NCBI GenBank assembly: GCA_944548615.1
Contig: OX155957.1
Location: 23,361,616-23,425,615 of the forward strand
Length of the DNA stretch: 64,000 nt
Direction: 5' to 3'
From: Micropterix aruncella
Lineage: Eukaryota; Arthropoda; Insecta; Lepidoptera; Micropterigidae
Positions 43,240-54,339 of the stretch are shown piece after piece. Each line of letters begins with the position of its first letter. The stretch's first letter is position 1. The translations under genes and the position numbers were made by a program. The notes beneath the pieces are model-generated. The model worked only from the letters and a program-made list of their open reading frames with translations. It ran no database searches and was not told the DNA's origin.

Positions 43240-44430
43240 ATTAGTTTGCTGATGATGTTGCAGAATAAAAACATTTTTTTTTATATTAGGAAATCTTAGA
43301 CGTGATTCAGTGATCTGGATAATTCATAGCAACTGCTAGACAGATCATTCGCAGATTTAAAGAATTTAGCATCATTCAATGGATATCATTTATTTTCTAA
43401 TATTTATTATGCTGCTTGTAAGGACAATAACGATACGTTTTGATTATAATTATTATTGATTATGAATTTACTGGCCGAGCGAAACGAGGTCATTGTTTCA
43501 ACTAGGTCATAAGAGCAACTACGTAAGAACGATAAGCCGGGTCGATTAATTTTCCCAAAATTTAGCATGAATGTTTCCCCCTCTAGACAGTAACGTCCCG
43601 AATCGGGTACGATGTATTGTAGTCAATGCTCAGTAACGTCCCAAAACGGGTACGAGCGCGGTGCGACAAACCGCTCTCTCAACGAACTGAATTTACACCA
43701 AAATCACAGTGCAACCACCCCCTGTTAGATATGTGTGAGAAATACGGATAACTTCTGTATTGTACGATTATTCAGTCGTGCTACTCGCAGTATAGAATCC
43801 CTAATATAATTGTTTGTATTCTGGGGGCACTTAGTCGAGTGCTGCAATTGCTCTGATCTGTGCTTCTCTTCCGATATTATGTAGATTCTCTTCGGATATA
43901 TATATGAAAATAAATAAAACGAACTAATAGATTTGGCAAAGCATGTAATAACGTACACAAATGTGTTTACAATTTCTAGTTAGGGTTTCGTATTTTGAGA
44001 TAAAACGTCGATATCGCCGAATAAGTGAGTGTCGCTGAATAATTCTTTTTTTCATGATCCATCAAGTAGTTTCTTTCTTATGATCGTTTTTCTAAAGTGC
44101 TATAATTTTGACTTCAGAAATGACAGGTGACTGCCAAGATTTACACCCGCCGCTTGAGGGGTTAAAGTCATTAAAAACGACTTAAGTATAGGGATTATTA
44201 TTTCTTGATTCCGTTTCAAGATGGTGGAATTTTAATTATGTGGAAAAATATTCCAAGATAACCATATGGCATATCCAACGAAACAGTAAGTCGAGCACCG
44301 ATTTTTTTTATAAACATATACGAAATATGGGTGGTGGGGGAGTATGGGTGAATTAAATAGAATACAATAGAATAAATTTACTGTGCTTAATTAATTAATG
44401 TTACTCTGGTTTTATATGCTGGTTCGAATT
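43240..44430. other. No gene seen; duplicated 25-mer with palindromic core
   Basis: CAGTAACGTCCC(G/A)AA(T/A)CGGGTACGA occurs at 43588-43612 and again at 43631-43655. The first copy contains CCCGAATCGGG. Otherwise no recognisable element. Confidence 0.5.
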
Positions 44431-44443
44431 ATATTTTCCACAA

Positions 44444-44915
44444 ATAGAGTTGTCAACTACAACGGGCGAACCCGTCACCTCAGGAAGTTTTAACGATTGG
44501 TCGTTCTATCTCCCGTGAAGTGAACGCAGAAGACTTGGCCAAACAGTCCACCGTCAAGCTCCGCCACATGCCCGTAGGTGGCCAACGCCTTAACCGCGAG
44601 ATAACCAGGTGTTTTACCCAGCGGGCATACACTCACGCCCTTACTTCTAATTGCGACCAGATTACTCCGGTCTTTCGATTGGTTACGAGTTCGAGGTCGC
44701 CTGCGCGGTCCTCTCCCTTGCGAAGCGATGAAACGGTGTATACCGAATCTATCGTGGACCACGGCATCTTTTGCCCGGCTGTTCACCCAGGATCGTGTAG
44801 CCGATGGTCGTTTCAAGAGCAGTCGCCGTAAGGTCCGCAACCACCCCTGCTCTATAGGAAACAGTACTGCTTCCAGACTCCCCTGATTGTTAGTCTGGGG
44901 AGTCTGGAAGTGCAC
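44444..44915 (-). mobile_element. Retroposon family A, 13-bp duplication, terminal hairpin
   Basis: Bounded by ATATTTTCCACAA on both sides (44431-44443, 44916-44928). The minus-strand 3' end is GTAGTTGACAACTCTAT at 44444. The 5' end is truncated and carries an extra inverted piece: CTTCCAGACTCCCC (about 44870) pairs with GGGGAGTCTGGAAG (ending 44910). This could be a template-switch scar at the 5' junction. A minus-strand frame is open for 141 codons but unrecognised. Confidence 0.88.
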
Positions 44916-44929
44916 ATATTTTCCACAAT

Positions 44930-45516
44930 TATAAAAAGTAAAAAATTATTTCGACGACAAATATTTTCAATTTACCAATCTTAATTTCAATACTAATACA
45001 TATTTTACGGCGTATGAGTACTATTTTTCTAAAGACGTACCTGCACTTAGAGAATTGCAGGTATGTCTATAAGATAAGTCTACCGAAAATAAAAAGGTCA
45101 AAACACCAGATCTTTTATTTTCTTAATACTATCGAAACTACCCGAGGGGCGGCTGCTTTGAGTTTATTTAACAACAGTAAAAATTTCCTCCGCATTACGG
45201 AAGCGGGCAAACTTGCAGCAGCTGCTCACATATGAACCGTACATTGAACAAGTCGCGGACCGACTTCATAGTTTTCACTTGTAAAGTTACCGCGACGCCT
45301 TGCCAGACCCCGCCCGCAGAGGCCACTTTCCAGTTACGATGCATTTTCCATATAGACTTCCGGAATTTATATCATTGAAGCTAGCGCTGGCACAGATATT
45401 GCAATGCATACTATCGAGCAATTCGCAATTTGTTTACTATATCATCGCTAACATATTGCAGTGCCATAACAATGTATGCTGCTTATATATATACCAGGAT
45501 GTCATGTACTAAAGTA
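44930..45516. other. No gene seen
   Basis: Short open frames only, without family motifs. Confidence 0.45.
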
Positions 45517-45632
45517 CGGCCAAAATGAACCTGCCTCTGGAGTCATAAATCATTAGGCCGGACCTCTCGCTCACACTCGCTGTCTTTCGCTCGCACTATG
45601 GGGATGCGTATTTTAAAAATAATAATAGCAGT

Positions 45633-45705
45633 ATCGATGGATTATCGATGTATCGATGGAATATCGATGGATTATAATGGATCGATGGCTGGATCGATAT
45701 AGATG
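45633..45705. repeat. ATCGATGG-type minisatellite
   Basis: Six to seven imperfect ATCGATGG(ATT/AT) units inside the left end of the transposon. Confidence 0.8.
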
Positions 45706-45990
45706 CCATGATATTATAGATTGTGATGAAAATTTTTGATGGATTTATTTGTAATAATTGGTTAAGTTAGTTTTAAACTCATTTATTAAGACAAATTTTC
45801 GTAAATACAAACTAACGTATACATGCAACAATAAAGTGAAATAAAAGTTAAAAAAATATATACATTAACCTAAATCTTATCTTAAAATGTAACATGAAAC
45901 TAAGTACTAAATATTACAAATTACATTTTAACAAAAAATACAATTATAGGTTGGTCAGGCTAAACAAATATATATTTAAAAAGCTATATT

Positions 45991-47234
45991 CTACTCGCCA
46001 TCTGAACTGCTGTCGCTGCTATCTTGTAGATTTATAACCAAACGGTGCTGGTCTCTGTAAATATATTTTTCAAAATCAGCTCTTTGCAGATCTTCCGCGT
46101 GTTTAACACACTTGGCCCAATTTTCCTGTGTAACATTTTCGACGGCTTCGTGAAACAATTTCTCGACATCTGCTAAATTAAACGTATTGTTCTTCGAAGC
46201 GACTTCTCCTTTAACCTGAGCCCAGATTAGCTCAATAGGATTATATTGACAGTGGTATAGTGGTAAGCGTATCAATTCGTGTCCTAATTCGTTTGCCAAT
46301 TGATCCAAAGCATACACTTTCGAAGGATTACTTGCTTTCACCTTACGTATTAACTCCTCTACAATCTCGACTTTTAAAAAGCGTTCGAACCACTCCATAT
46401 ATGTGTCACCATTCATTTCTGTATGATAGTCTAAGTTCTTAGATTTCACCGCTCTAAACAACAATTTAGCCTCTGGAACAAAACCAGTCCTTGCAGACCC
46501 AGCATGACAAAGAATAAGCCTAGATCCTTTTCCGGTTTTCTGGTTCCTGAATCCGCCTTCATCGTTTTTGTCGTGCCACATACGTCTTCTTAAATGATTC
46601 TGGTTAACCCAGGTCTCATCGAGGTAAAATCGGGATCGAGAATCATTGGTGGTAATTAAGTTGTGCATTTTTCTTAAAAACTCCATTCTGGCACACAATG
46701 TCACCCTTTCCATTAAATATTTCCGTCCGTCGTCTCCATTTCGATATTAAACCTATACTCTGCAAAATGGTTTTCATTGAACTTTTCCCGCATTTTAATC
46801 CAGGTATGGCATCCTTAAATTTGTTGAGTATATTGTCCACTGTAGGATACATAATATGATGTGATGATACGTCTCAGCTTATCGATGTCTAAGTTATCTA
46901 AATTGGTTACAGTTGCCGGCTTCTTAAACGTCTCTCTTGATGTAGTAGGAAGCCCTGATTGTAAAACTTCTTGTTTTATTTTTTTGACAGTCCGCAAAGA
47001 TAGTCCACAAATTGACGCCGTCATTTCATGAGGTTTATTAAGATTGATGACAGAAATTTTTGCATAGTCTCTTTTAAGTTCGTCAAAAAATGTCAAAACG
47101 TTATGGATAAGACACCGAGTTTGTGTGTTAATATCGCCCTTTAACTTTAGTAATTCCACGTTACAAAATAATGTCTCCATTGAGGGTTGTAAATCCTCCT
47201 TAGGTGCACTGTTAGAAATTATACTGCACCACAC
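45991..47234 (-). pseudogene. DDE transposase with frameshifts and lost middle catalytic block
   Basis: Minus-strand reading: 47234-46815 gives the N-terminus with a helix-turn-helix (ASICGLSLRTVKKIKQE); the frame then shifts into 46852-46643 (WRRRTEIFNGKGD) and again into 46713-45991. The last contains the first catalytic aspartate (FYLDETWVNQNH), KGSRLILCHAGSARTGFVPE and the final glutamate region (YHCQYNPIELIWAQVKGE). Between YMEWFERFLK and VEIVEELI the stretch that should hold the second aspartate (a DNxxxH-type motif) is absent, while the frame stays open. So the protein could not cut DNA. The acidic C-terminus ends DSSDSSSDGE. Confidence 0.85.
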
Positions 47235-47854
47235 TGCTCGACAGACATACTCTAACTGACTGCCGGCAAACTACAATTGATTACAGAGCTACATTTAATT
47301 AGGTGACAATGACACAAATGCTTGAATTTGGTCGTTAAATATTTTGCAATCGCTACTTTTATCTATCAGAATATTTCAATCCATCAGTTATGTATTTCGC
47401 AAGACTGTAATGTTTTGGCTTAGTCATTATTGATTTCTCTTGAATTCCCTTTATTCCCTGAAAGCTTATTATAATGATAGTGATAAAAGCGACACGAAGA
47501 ATTTCACTTTTAATGCCATTTAAAATAACAAATCAAGATACTCCACATTTAAAAAAAAATAGGTAAAAAAACGATTTCTATAAAAAAAAACCGATGTATT
47601 TTTGTACGACATTCTAAATAATAAATATTTTTCATTTTGTTCGGCAACATTATAGGGAATTCAATAATGTAAGAAGTATAAATGTAAGCAATGATACAAT
47701 GTCTACGCAACTACATATAAGTTTTTAGGAGAATAAATTATTGTATTTGATTTGAGTAAATTATCGATAAGCAACGTCGACTTGTTGGAATCCTTACGCG
47801 CGTCGTCCGGCCTAATGCTTTATGACTCCAGGTGCACGTCCATATTGGCCCTAC

Positions 47855-48825
47855 AATACTCTACAGTACTACTCTAACAAATTCGGATGTTCATTCGCAT
47901 AACAAGCGGAACAAACAAGACTTGATACCTTAGTAGTGAGACTAATTAAGATTAGAAATAGTTTCCTGTTTCAAACCAACCTTTTTTACAAGAAGATTCG
48001 ATTGTGCGTCAGGGGTCTTCGATATGTTTAATTTGAGAAAAAGATCCAGGATATTCTTATTAAGAACAATTTTTTTGAGCTATTCACAGTTTACATTACT
48101 AAGAGCAATCATTTTGACAATCGGTGATGGATTATTATATTAAACATTGTTTTGACTATTCCTATTGCGCCATTTTTATTGTGACGAAGACGATGCAATT
48201 TTTTCAAATTCTTTATTTTACAAAAATCATAATAACAGTTACAGATAAATTGAACCTAACCTAACTGGATCGCACGAGACGTCTGCACTAAGGTAGGCTC
48301 AGATTCGTATAATTAAGTACTGCCTAATGCTAAATAAAAAAAATATACACTGAAGAATGCCGTGAAAAATAAAATCAAGTAAACTAAAATTTTAGCAAAA
48401 AATTAAATTTCTAATAATCTTAAAAGGTATGTGATAATAATAATATAGAGAACAAAAAGCATGCCAATCATAAATATATAGTAGGTGAATAATAATGATG
48501 ATAATACTCACTGTGTTAGGAATGGTAAGTTAGCTAGGAATAAAACAAATTAGTTTTTTAGTTTCCTTCCTTTCCTGGGTGATCAACCAGTATGTTAGTA
48601 TTTTTTTGTTTATATTTATACCTTGAGTGTGTGTGTATTGTACCTTGCTTGTAATATTTCTAATTTGACTATTATATGTATCACTGACTATTCTTTTTGA
48701 TAATATGACTATCTCTATTTGTTATTTATACCAAATTAGATACTTTGTCGGGTTAAATTATTTTATAATGAGTTGTTTTTTTTAACTATAAATTTAATAT
48801 ATCATTGTTCGTATAATTTAAAAAT
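47855..48825. other. No gene seen
   Basis: AT-rich. Nothing recognised apart from short poly-A/T tracts. Confidence 0.45.
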
Positions 48826-48829
48826 ATAT

Positions 48830-49080
48830 TACATATATTATTTAATTTATTAAATTTATTAAATATACATATATTAAAAAAAATAAAAAACACGAAAATG
48901 AACTTTTGTATTTATAATTATTTGTATTACGATTAGTTTATGAAATATTGGTGGTTTAAATATATTTCCATATAGATAAATGTATATTTCCAGAATGTAC
49001 TCAATTGGGCATTTAGACAACTCAATTGGACAATTGGACAGCTCAATTGGACATTTGGGCATTTAGACAACTACTTACTT
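48830..49080 (+). repeat. Family D repeat with internal tandem
   Basis: Carries the GTGGTTTAAATATATTTCC, CATATAGATAAATGTATATT and CCAGAATGTACTCAATTGGG landmarks. From about 49000 to 49075 a CTCAATTGGACATTTGGGCA-type unit is repeated three to four times. Confidence 0.7.
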
Positions 49081-49250
49081 GGTATTTGGACATGTAACCG
49101 GTGGAAAGCCAGCCTTCGCGCGCAGCAAAAAACTGCGCCGCAACTTTCTGGTCGATTTTGTAAATATATACTAACAATAATGTTTTTTCATGAAATCTCT
49201 CTCGTTACCTAGTAAGTAATCTTGTTAGTCGTGTATATTATATATTTATA

Positions 49251-50070
49251 CTAGCAGACCCGGCCACGCGTTGCTGTGGCTAAGGTTTTTGTTATATTAC
49301 ATTGTAGTAAACTATTAAAGAGGAACGGTAGGAGAACATCATTCATGGGTACTACCATGCTTTTTTACATAGATGCCATTTGTAAAAAAATATGGCGACC
49401 TCCATGACAGATTTCCTACTACCGTAACCCCTTAATACAATGAAATTATTATTTACGAACGAAGACGGAAACGTTAATGCTGGTATAAAAATCCACTGGA
49501 TTGGGATTTGAAGGGGAAGAACTTTAAACACGATTGATAAAAAATTTCGTACAGTTGATATTAAGCAAAAATCAATACAAAAGAATTAATTTAAAAATTT
49601 ATTATTATTTTTATTTAAGTTTGTAACAAATGAGTATATTACAAAGTTGTTAAATAACATGTGACACTTAAACTTATGAATGAGGTAGGTAGGGCAGATA
49701 GTCTTAAATCTTTAACAATAATATTTATTATTTTGAATTATAAATACTTTTAATTTCAATTTAATTTAGCACTAATCGGTGCACAATAATTTTGTTAACC
49801 TGTCTTTATTCATTACTTTCTCAATCCAGTCAACAGATATCGCCATCTGTTAAAATTGTTTGGAGCTAACAGATAATTGTGAACGTCAAATAATAGACAA
49901 ATAATTTGCAATAAAATAATATTGCGACTATAAATTAAGATGTAAGCTATCCTATCTTTCAAGTTGGATCAAACTGCACACAGTGTGCAAATTTGATTCA
50001 AATCGGTTCAGTAGTTTAGGAGTCCATCGCGGACAAACAACGTGACACGTAATTTATATATATATTAAGA
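49251..50070 (-). mobile_element. Helitron, minus orientation, non-autonomous
   Basis: The minus strand starts TCTTAATATATATATAAATT at 50070 after A, followed by ACGTGTCACGTTGTTTGTCC, and ends GGCCGGGTCTGCTAG at 49251 before T. These are Helitron ends. At 820 bases it has no coding. The internal sequence differs from the other Helitrons in the window, so it is another family. Confidence 0.85.
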
Positions 50071-50095
50071 TAAGATAAGATAAGATAAGATAATA
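50066..50095. repeat. (GATAA)n microsatellite at Helitron edge
   Basis: About five AAGAT/GATAA units abut the Helitron 5' end. Confidence 0.9.
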
Positions 50096-50149
50096 TATAT
50101 GGGGGCCGGCCGAAACGGTTATGCGCGGATCTGTCAAACGATGCAAAGT

Positions 50150-50350
50150 GCCTATAGGCACTGTTGGCGTCCGACGGATTAAGGTACCCTATGACACTCG
50201 GGAATGACAAAACGATTCTAAAAACACCACACACTTTTAAATCGGTTCAAGAATTCCAAAGTTATAGTAGAATAAAGAAACGGAAAACATACATAGATAA
50301 CCCTTGAACAGTTTACTCTCCTTTTTTGTGCAGTCGGTTAAAAATGTGTC
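50150..50350 (+). repeat. Family D-related 3' segment
   Basis: AAGGTACCCTATGACACTCG, GGTTCAAGAATTCCAAAGTT, ACATACATAGATAACCCTTG and CTCCTTTTTTGTGCAGTCGG match the downstream part of family D (compare 53237 and 55985-56095). Confidence 0.65.
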
Positions 50351-50399
50351 AATATGTATCTACATAAATGTAGTATACCATATAAGGTAAATAGTGTAA

Positions 50400-50930
50400 A
50401 ATTTGACAATACCAAAAGCAGGGATTCCTAGTAACTGGCCTAGAACAGTTACTGGGAACAATGCCATTTATTATGATGGTAACGGTTTCCCGCGACATGA
50501 AAATTTGGTAGTCGGCGCGAAGCATTCAGAAGCATTCAGACGTTACCGCATGCGAAGCCATAATGTTAACTAATTATCTCGGACAGTGAGTGCACGAGCA
50601 CAAAGACTCGCCATACGCAATAATTTCCCACATTGTACCACGTTGAATAGAATGGAGGACCATTTGGCGCAGGCACAATCGACACTCGCTGAAAGATTTA
50701 CAGTCGTTTTAATGTCCGCGCGATAAGGATACGCGAACATAACGTATCTTCATCATAGATATAAATTTTAATAAGCATTGTTAAATGTAAACAATAACAG
50801 CGGATGTTTTATGAAAATAGCAGCGACAGCGAGGGACCCAGACACGACACTGCGAATGTATTGCTGTAAATATCACCCTCCTATCTCAAGGAGAAATTCC
50901 ACCTTTTGAGAGGCCACTTCGATCAAGCTG
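50400..50930. other. Unique sequence, no gene seen
   Basis: Moderate GC with short direct repeats (AAGCATTCAG doubled at 50521). No domain recognised in any frame. Confidence 0.4.
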
Positions 50931-50939
50931 GAATAAAAC

Positions 50940-51362
50940 ACTCGCCATTCCGTTAACTCTTCTTTTTACACGCACTCTTCTATGGTCCATTCTGCTAGTT
51001 TATGGAATTAGCTCCCACACTCTGTCGGGCATGAACCTTTGTTGCTCAATTTCAAGAAGTTGTTGAAGGAACATTTATTTTCACTCAGCCACTGACAAAA
51101 TACCTCATCTTATCCTCTCCTTTATCCTTTTCTGAGCAAAAATTGTATATTGTAACTTTAACATAAGTTATTGACATATGTTGGTATTAGTTTATTTTAA
51201 AATTAACGTTATTACTTCTGTGTGTATTGTACGGTGGCAATTAAGAATTAGATTATCAAATGGTTTACTATAAGATAGAGCTATAGCAGTAAGTCCGCCA
51301 TTTGTGCATAAATGGTCTTTTTTTTTTAAACTACAATAAAGTTATTTTATTCTATTCTATTC
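50940..51362 (+). pseudogene. LINE C-terminal and 3' end, (ATTCT)n tail
   Basis: Frames give a LWN...LP-type segment and FKKLLKEHLFSL, the usual close of CR1/Jockey-type LINE proteins (WNxLP...FKxxLKxxL). The 3' UTR ends AAAGTTATTTTATTCTATTC followed by further ATTCT units to 51362. Confidence 0.65.
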
Positions 51363-51369
51363 TAAATGG

Positions 51370-51690
51370 GCTTGAGGCCACGTCTGCGTGAGTGGCCCCA
51401 ATTCCGTTTCTTATTGGTGTATAATTCAGGGCCTAAAAACGCGCTGAAACGGAGCCTAATATTTAACTGACGTTTCTGTATTCTCTTTTGAGGGTTCTAA
51501 GGACACTTCCTTATGTAGAGCTTATCAGGATCTAAAAGTGACGTTAAGTAAAATTTAGGCCTGTTTTTGTATTCCGTGTTTAAACTGTCATGGCAGATGG
51601 GGGATAAATCGAGTTTAATCGAGGCTAACTTAAGGGTGGTCGAAATCGAATAGTTTAAATTGGCAGGCATCGAAGGTATCGGACGTATAT
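51370..51690 (+). repeat. Family F repeat, copy
   Basis: Landmarks TGGCCCCAATTCCGTTTCTT, TAACTGACGTTTCTGTATTC, TTTTTGTATTCCGTGTTTAA match 59250-59505 and, inverted, 60455-60672. Confidence 0.7.
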
Positions 51691-51950
51691 TGTGAATTTT
51701 CTCTTTAGTACAAGACACTCAATTAATATTGATAAAGTGAACGAATAAATAAACACTACATTGTTACAATGTCAAACAACCAAGATAGTCTTCAATTTTA
51801 TAATCCTCTTTTAATAAAGGGGTAACTTGTGTGATATAATTATTAAGCTGAATAATATTGTTTACACCGTTAGGGGTTTATATTTTGTCGTATAATGCTA
51901 GCCGGATAGCGCCGCACAAAACCGGTTTCTTTACGCTCGCTGAAAAATAA

Positions 51951-52136
51951 TGCGGGTCATTCAGAAGTGAAAGTAATATTCCCCCGCACGCACGTATCTT
52001 TTGTTTATTAATCTCGCTCGCGACGTTTGCCAAAACGAAGGGAATTTGTGCTATATCGCCATCCGGACAATTCGCCAATCTCAGCATTCCTGATGCACCA
52101 GAAGAAGAAGATGAAGAAGACGCCGGCAAAAATCTG
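51951..52136 (+). CDS. Putative exon, unknown protein (partial)
   Basis: An open plus frame of 62 codons runs from just after a TAA to a strong donor (AATCTG|GTAAGTG at 52136/52137). It reads RIFCLLISLATFAKT (signal-peptide-like), GICAISPSGQFANLSIPDAP, then an acidic EEEDEEDAGKNL. No ATG precedes in frame, so it would be an internal exon, perhaps entered at TCATTCAG near 51961. The opposite strand also has an open frame of 96 codons (52168-51878). Family unknown; it could be chance. Confidence 0.3.
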
Positions 52137-52510
52137 GTAAGTGCAAAACTTCTTTGTTGCGCTATCATGGCTGGTGCGATGGGGCAAATTTTCTGGACTC
52201 ACAAATTGGTAAGCATCGGTAGATAGGTCTTTCCGCATCACCAAATATATTTTCCTGAATTCTATACAAAATATTACTATACTGTGCTTTTAAATTGTTC
52301 AGGTCTAGTGACATTTGAATTACTAATATAAAGCGTTCAACGCCTTATTGTGCGAATAATCTAGAATAACTCGAAGGTGCGTATCGAGTACTCTCTAGGA
52401 TGCTCGTGTCAAAAGTATTGTTTTCCTTGATTGTTTTATTTAAAAGAGAAGGCATTATTCTAAGTAACTAGTAGTTAAAATAGTAAATTGCACAAAATCC
52501 AATTTAAGAT

Positions 52511-52516
52511 TTTATT
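52511..52516 (-). other. Poly(A) signal of spondin-like gene
   Basis: AATAAA on the minus strand about 77 bases after the TGA stop of the last exon. Confidence 0.6.
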
Positions 52517-52592
52517 TCACCAGTAATAAATGCGCATAGGATTACACAATTAATATACAAATTAAATTTGTATAAAAGTCGTCCTCGATATA

Positions 52593-52786
52593 TCACCAGT
52601 TGAAGTATGAAGATGTCCTACAAAGCGTGGCCGAGCCGCAGAATTCGCGATCGAGAATGTTCGGACACGGTCGGCCACCTTCGGCTGGCCATCTCATGAT
52701 CTCCCTGCGTCTCGTCCTTTCGCCGAAGCCGCAGGACTGGGAACACGGCGACCAATCAGACCACTCGGAAACAACACACGCCTTAT
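52593..52786 (-). CDS. Spondin-like gene, last exon: thrombospondin type-1 repeat
   Basis: The minus strand enters after ATTATTTTCAG at 52787 and ends at TGA (52593-52595). With two bases completing a codon it gives KACVVSEWSDWSPC, SQSCGFGERTRRREIM, RWPAEGGRPCPNIL, DREFCGSATLC, RTSSYFNW-stop. WSDWSPC-SQS-CG, six cysteines and the ERTRRRE run are the hallmarks of a TSR; the tryptophans fit C-mannosylation sites. TSRs bind glycosaminoglycans and matrix. Its start phase (needs one upstream base) matches the exon at 54048-54226, forming GAT (Asp). A single TSR after the spondin domain is the M-spondin/mindin layout, not the multi-TSR F-spondin layout. Confidence in the exon is high; naming an ortholog is less sure. 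Confidence 0.93.
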
Positions 52787-52899
52787 CTGAAAATAATTAT
52801 ATACTAGTAAAAACGTAATCTAGTGATTTACCTAGGATTACGATGAAAAGCCGCGGGGTGGGAGGGGTGGGGGGATGCATGAATTTCCTGATCATATCT

Positions 52900-53300
52900 T
52901 TGAAGTGAGATTTCCGTGAAAAGTGAGTGAAAGTGAAATATTGTATTATTATTTATAATAATTTTTATTACGACTTTTTTATGACATTTTTGGTATATAT
53001 ATTTATCCATATAGATACATGTATAGTTTTTTTTTTGGTAGTAGTCTTTATTCATAAAAAAAGATACAAATTACATGTCACAGTTCCCCACTAAGGCTAG
53101 TGCCTTTTCAGTGGGTAACTAACAATAATGTGTTTATATCTGACTTCTAGAATGTACTCAATCAGACCCTTCATTTGACACTAAACACGATAAATGTATG
53201 TTTATTTATTGATATTTGGACGTTTAATTGGACAGTTAAGGTACCCTATGACACTCGGGATGACATAATAATTTTACAAAATCATACACTGTTACACGTT
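52900..53300 (+). repeat. Family D repeat, interrupted
   Basis: Landmarks AAATATTGTATTATTATTTA, TATATATTTATCCATATAGA, then after the insertion TCTAGAATGTACTCAATCAG, CACTAAACACGAT and AAGGTACCCTATGACACTCG. Confidence 0.7.
53025..53145 (-). mobile_element. Retroposon 3' end with poly(A), inside family D
   Basis: The minus strand reads GTTACCCACTGAAAAGGCAC, GACATGTAATTTGTATC, AATAAAGACTACTACC then A10. The poly(A) end and its position inside another repeat show retroposition. No coding is left to classify it. Confidence 0.65.
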
Positions 53301-54047
53301 GTTTTTTTTCAATTTTGTTTTGATACTTTCTATTGCGTGATTATTTTTTTTATAAAGTGCCTAAGATGACTATTAATATTCTTATAATAATTATTTGTTT
53401 TATATGTTTACTCATGTACATGGATTCGGCTGTATATTTTTTGTCTGCCGTGTAAGCCGACTTTAGTCAACGCTATTGTCAAATTAATATTTCTGCTTTA
53501 ATAGTTTTATATCTACATATATTAATATATTACTAGCAACTGACGAATTCTAATATGCGATAATTAGCTTTAGTTGATAATTCGTGCTTTTATTCTATAT
53601 TATGAATGAATAAATTGAATACTGAATACTAAATTCTTATGACAGTTTCTATGTTTCTCGGAAGCTCCCTAAAGACCCTGATGCATAAGGGCAATTTATT
53701 GTATAATATGTTAGATTTTCAAAGAATGCTATTTTCAAACCTTACTCAGTCGCACTTTAAAATGACGCAAGTTCTCTTTCTTTCGTGTGTTATGCGAGCA
53801 GAAATAGAGCCATAAATTTGAGTAATTACAAAATTAGTAATTAAACAATAACACCGACAATTTCTTACCTTTGTGAGACCGCCCACAAAGTCTTAGGAGC
53901 ACATTTTAGCGCAGGAGGTCGCTTTTAATTCCAAATTCCCAATTTCCTTATGAATACATTGCCATAGATTACGAGGCCGGCGCGCAACAAGACTCCCGCC
54001 CGGCAACGTAATTTATGCAAGTTTCCTGGCAAAAGGCCGACACTCAC

Positions 54048-54226
54048 CGATCTCTTTGTCGCTGCGCGCCCTCAAAAGCCTTGATCTAAAGTGCCGCGGG
54101 AAGTGATGTCTTCCATTCACACTCTGGCCTTTTGCCAAATTCAAAAGAATCTCGAAAGTATGGTACTTATTTATCATCTGCGAATCCGCTTGTGCCAATT
54201 TTGACGCGTTTCCCTCCGGCATTTCG
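54048..54226 (-). CDS. Spondin-like gene, exon before the TSR (basic linker)
   Basis: Acceptor TTTAATTTTCAG|CGA and donor GAGATCG|GTGAGTG, both strong. One base completes Ser with the preceding exon; then EMPEGNASKLAQADSQMINK, YHTFEILLNLAKGQSVNG, RHHFPRHFRSRLLRARSDKE, I, and one base carried forward. Both other frames contain stops, so the frame is forced by phase. The segment links the spondin domain to the TSR. No domain is recognised in it, but its basic RHFRSRLLRARS stretch could bind heparan sulfate or be a proprotein-convertase-like site. Confidence 0.88.
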
Positions 54227-54339
54227 CTGAAAATTAAAAAATATATGTACCTAATAAAACAGAAAAGCGGCATATCAAGAGACAGGGAACAAACAGATTT
54301 AAAAACAAGAAATTATCTCTAAACATTAACTACCTGGTT

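Larger units (their letters stand above)
45517..47851 (-). mobile_element. Tc1/mariner-superfamily transposon, defective
   Basis: Terminal inverted repeats of 47 bases (45517-45563 and 47805-47851) match at 40 positions, sharing CTGGAGTCATAAA and CATTAGGCCGGAC. TA flanks both sides (45515-45516, 47852-47853). The transposase reads on the minus strand. An ATCGATGG-rich minisatellite (about 45633-45705) lies inside the left end. Length is 2335 bases. Confidence 0.88.
52787..54047 (-). other. Spondin-like gene, last intron
   Basis: Contains a family D copy (52900-53300) invaded by a poly(A)-tailed retroposon on the minus strand (about 53025-53145: AATAAAGACTACTACC then A-run), plus unremarkable AT-rich sequence to the donor at 54047. 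Confidence 0.75.

Noticed and set aside
52600..52818. Plus-strand 72-codon frame over the TSR exon
   Set aside because: It is the antisense shadow of the minus-strand thrombospondin repeat, which has conserved cysteines and splice sites.
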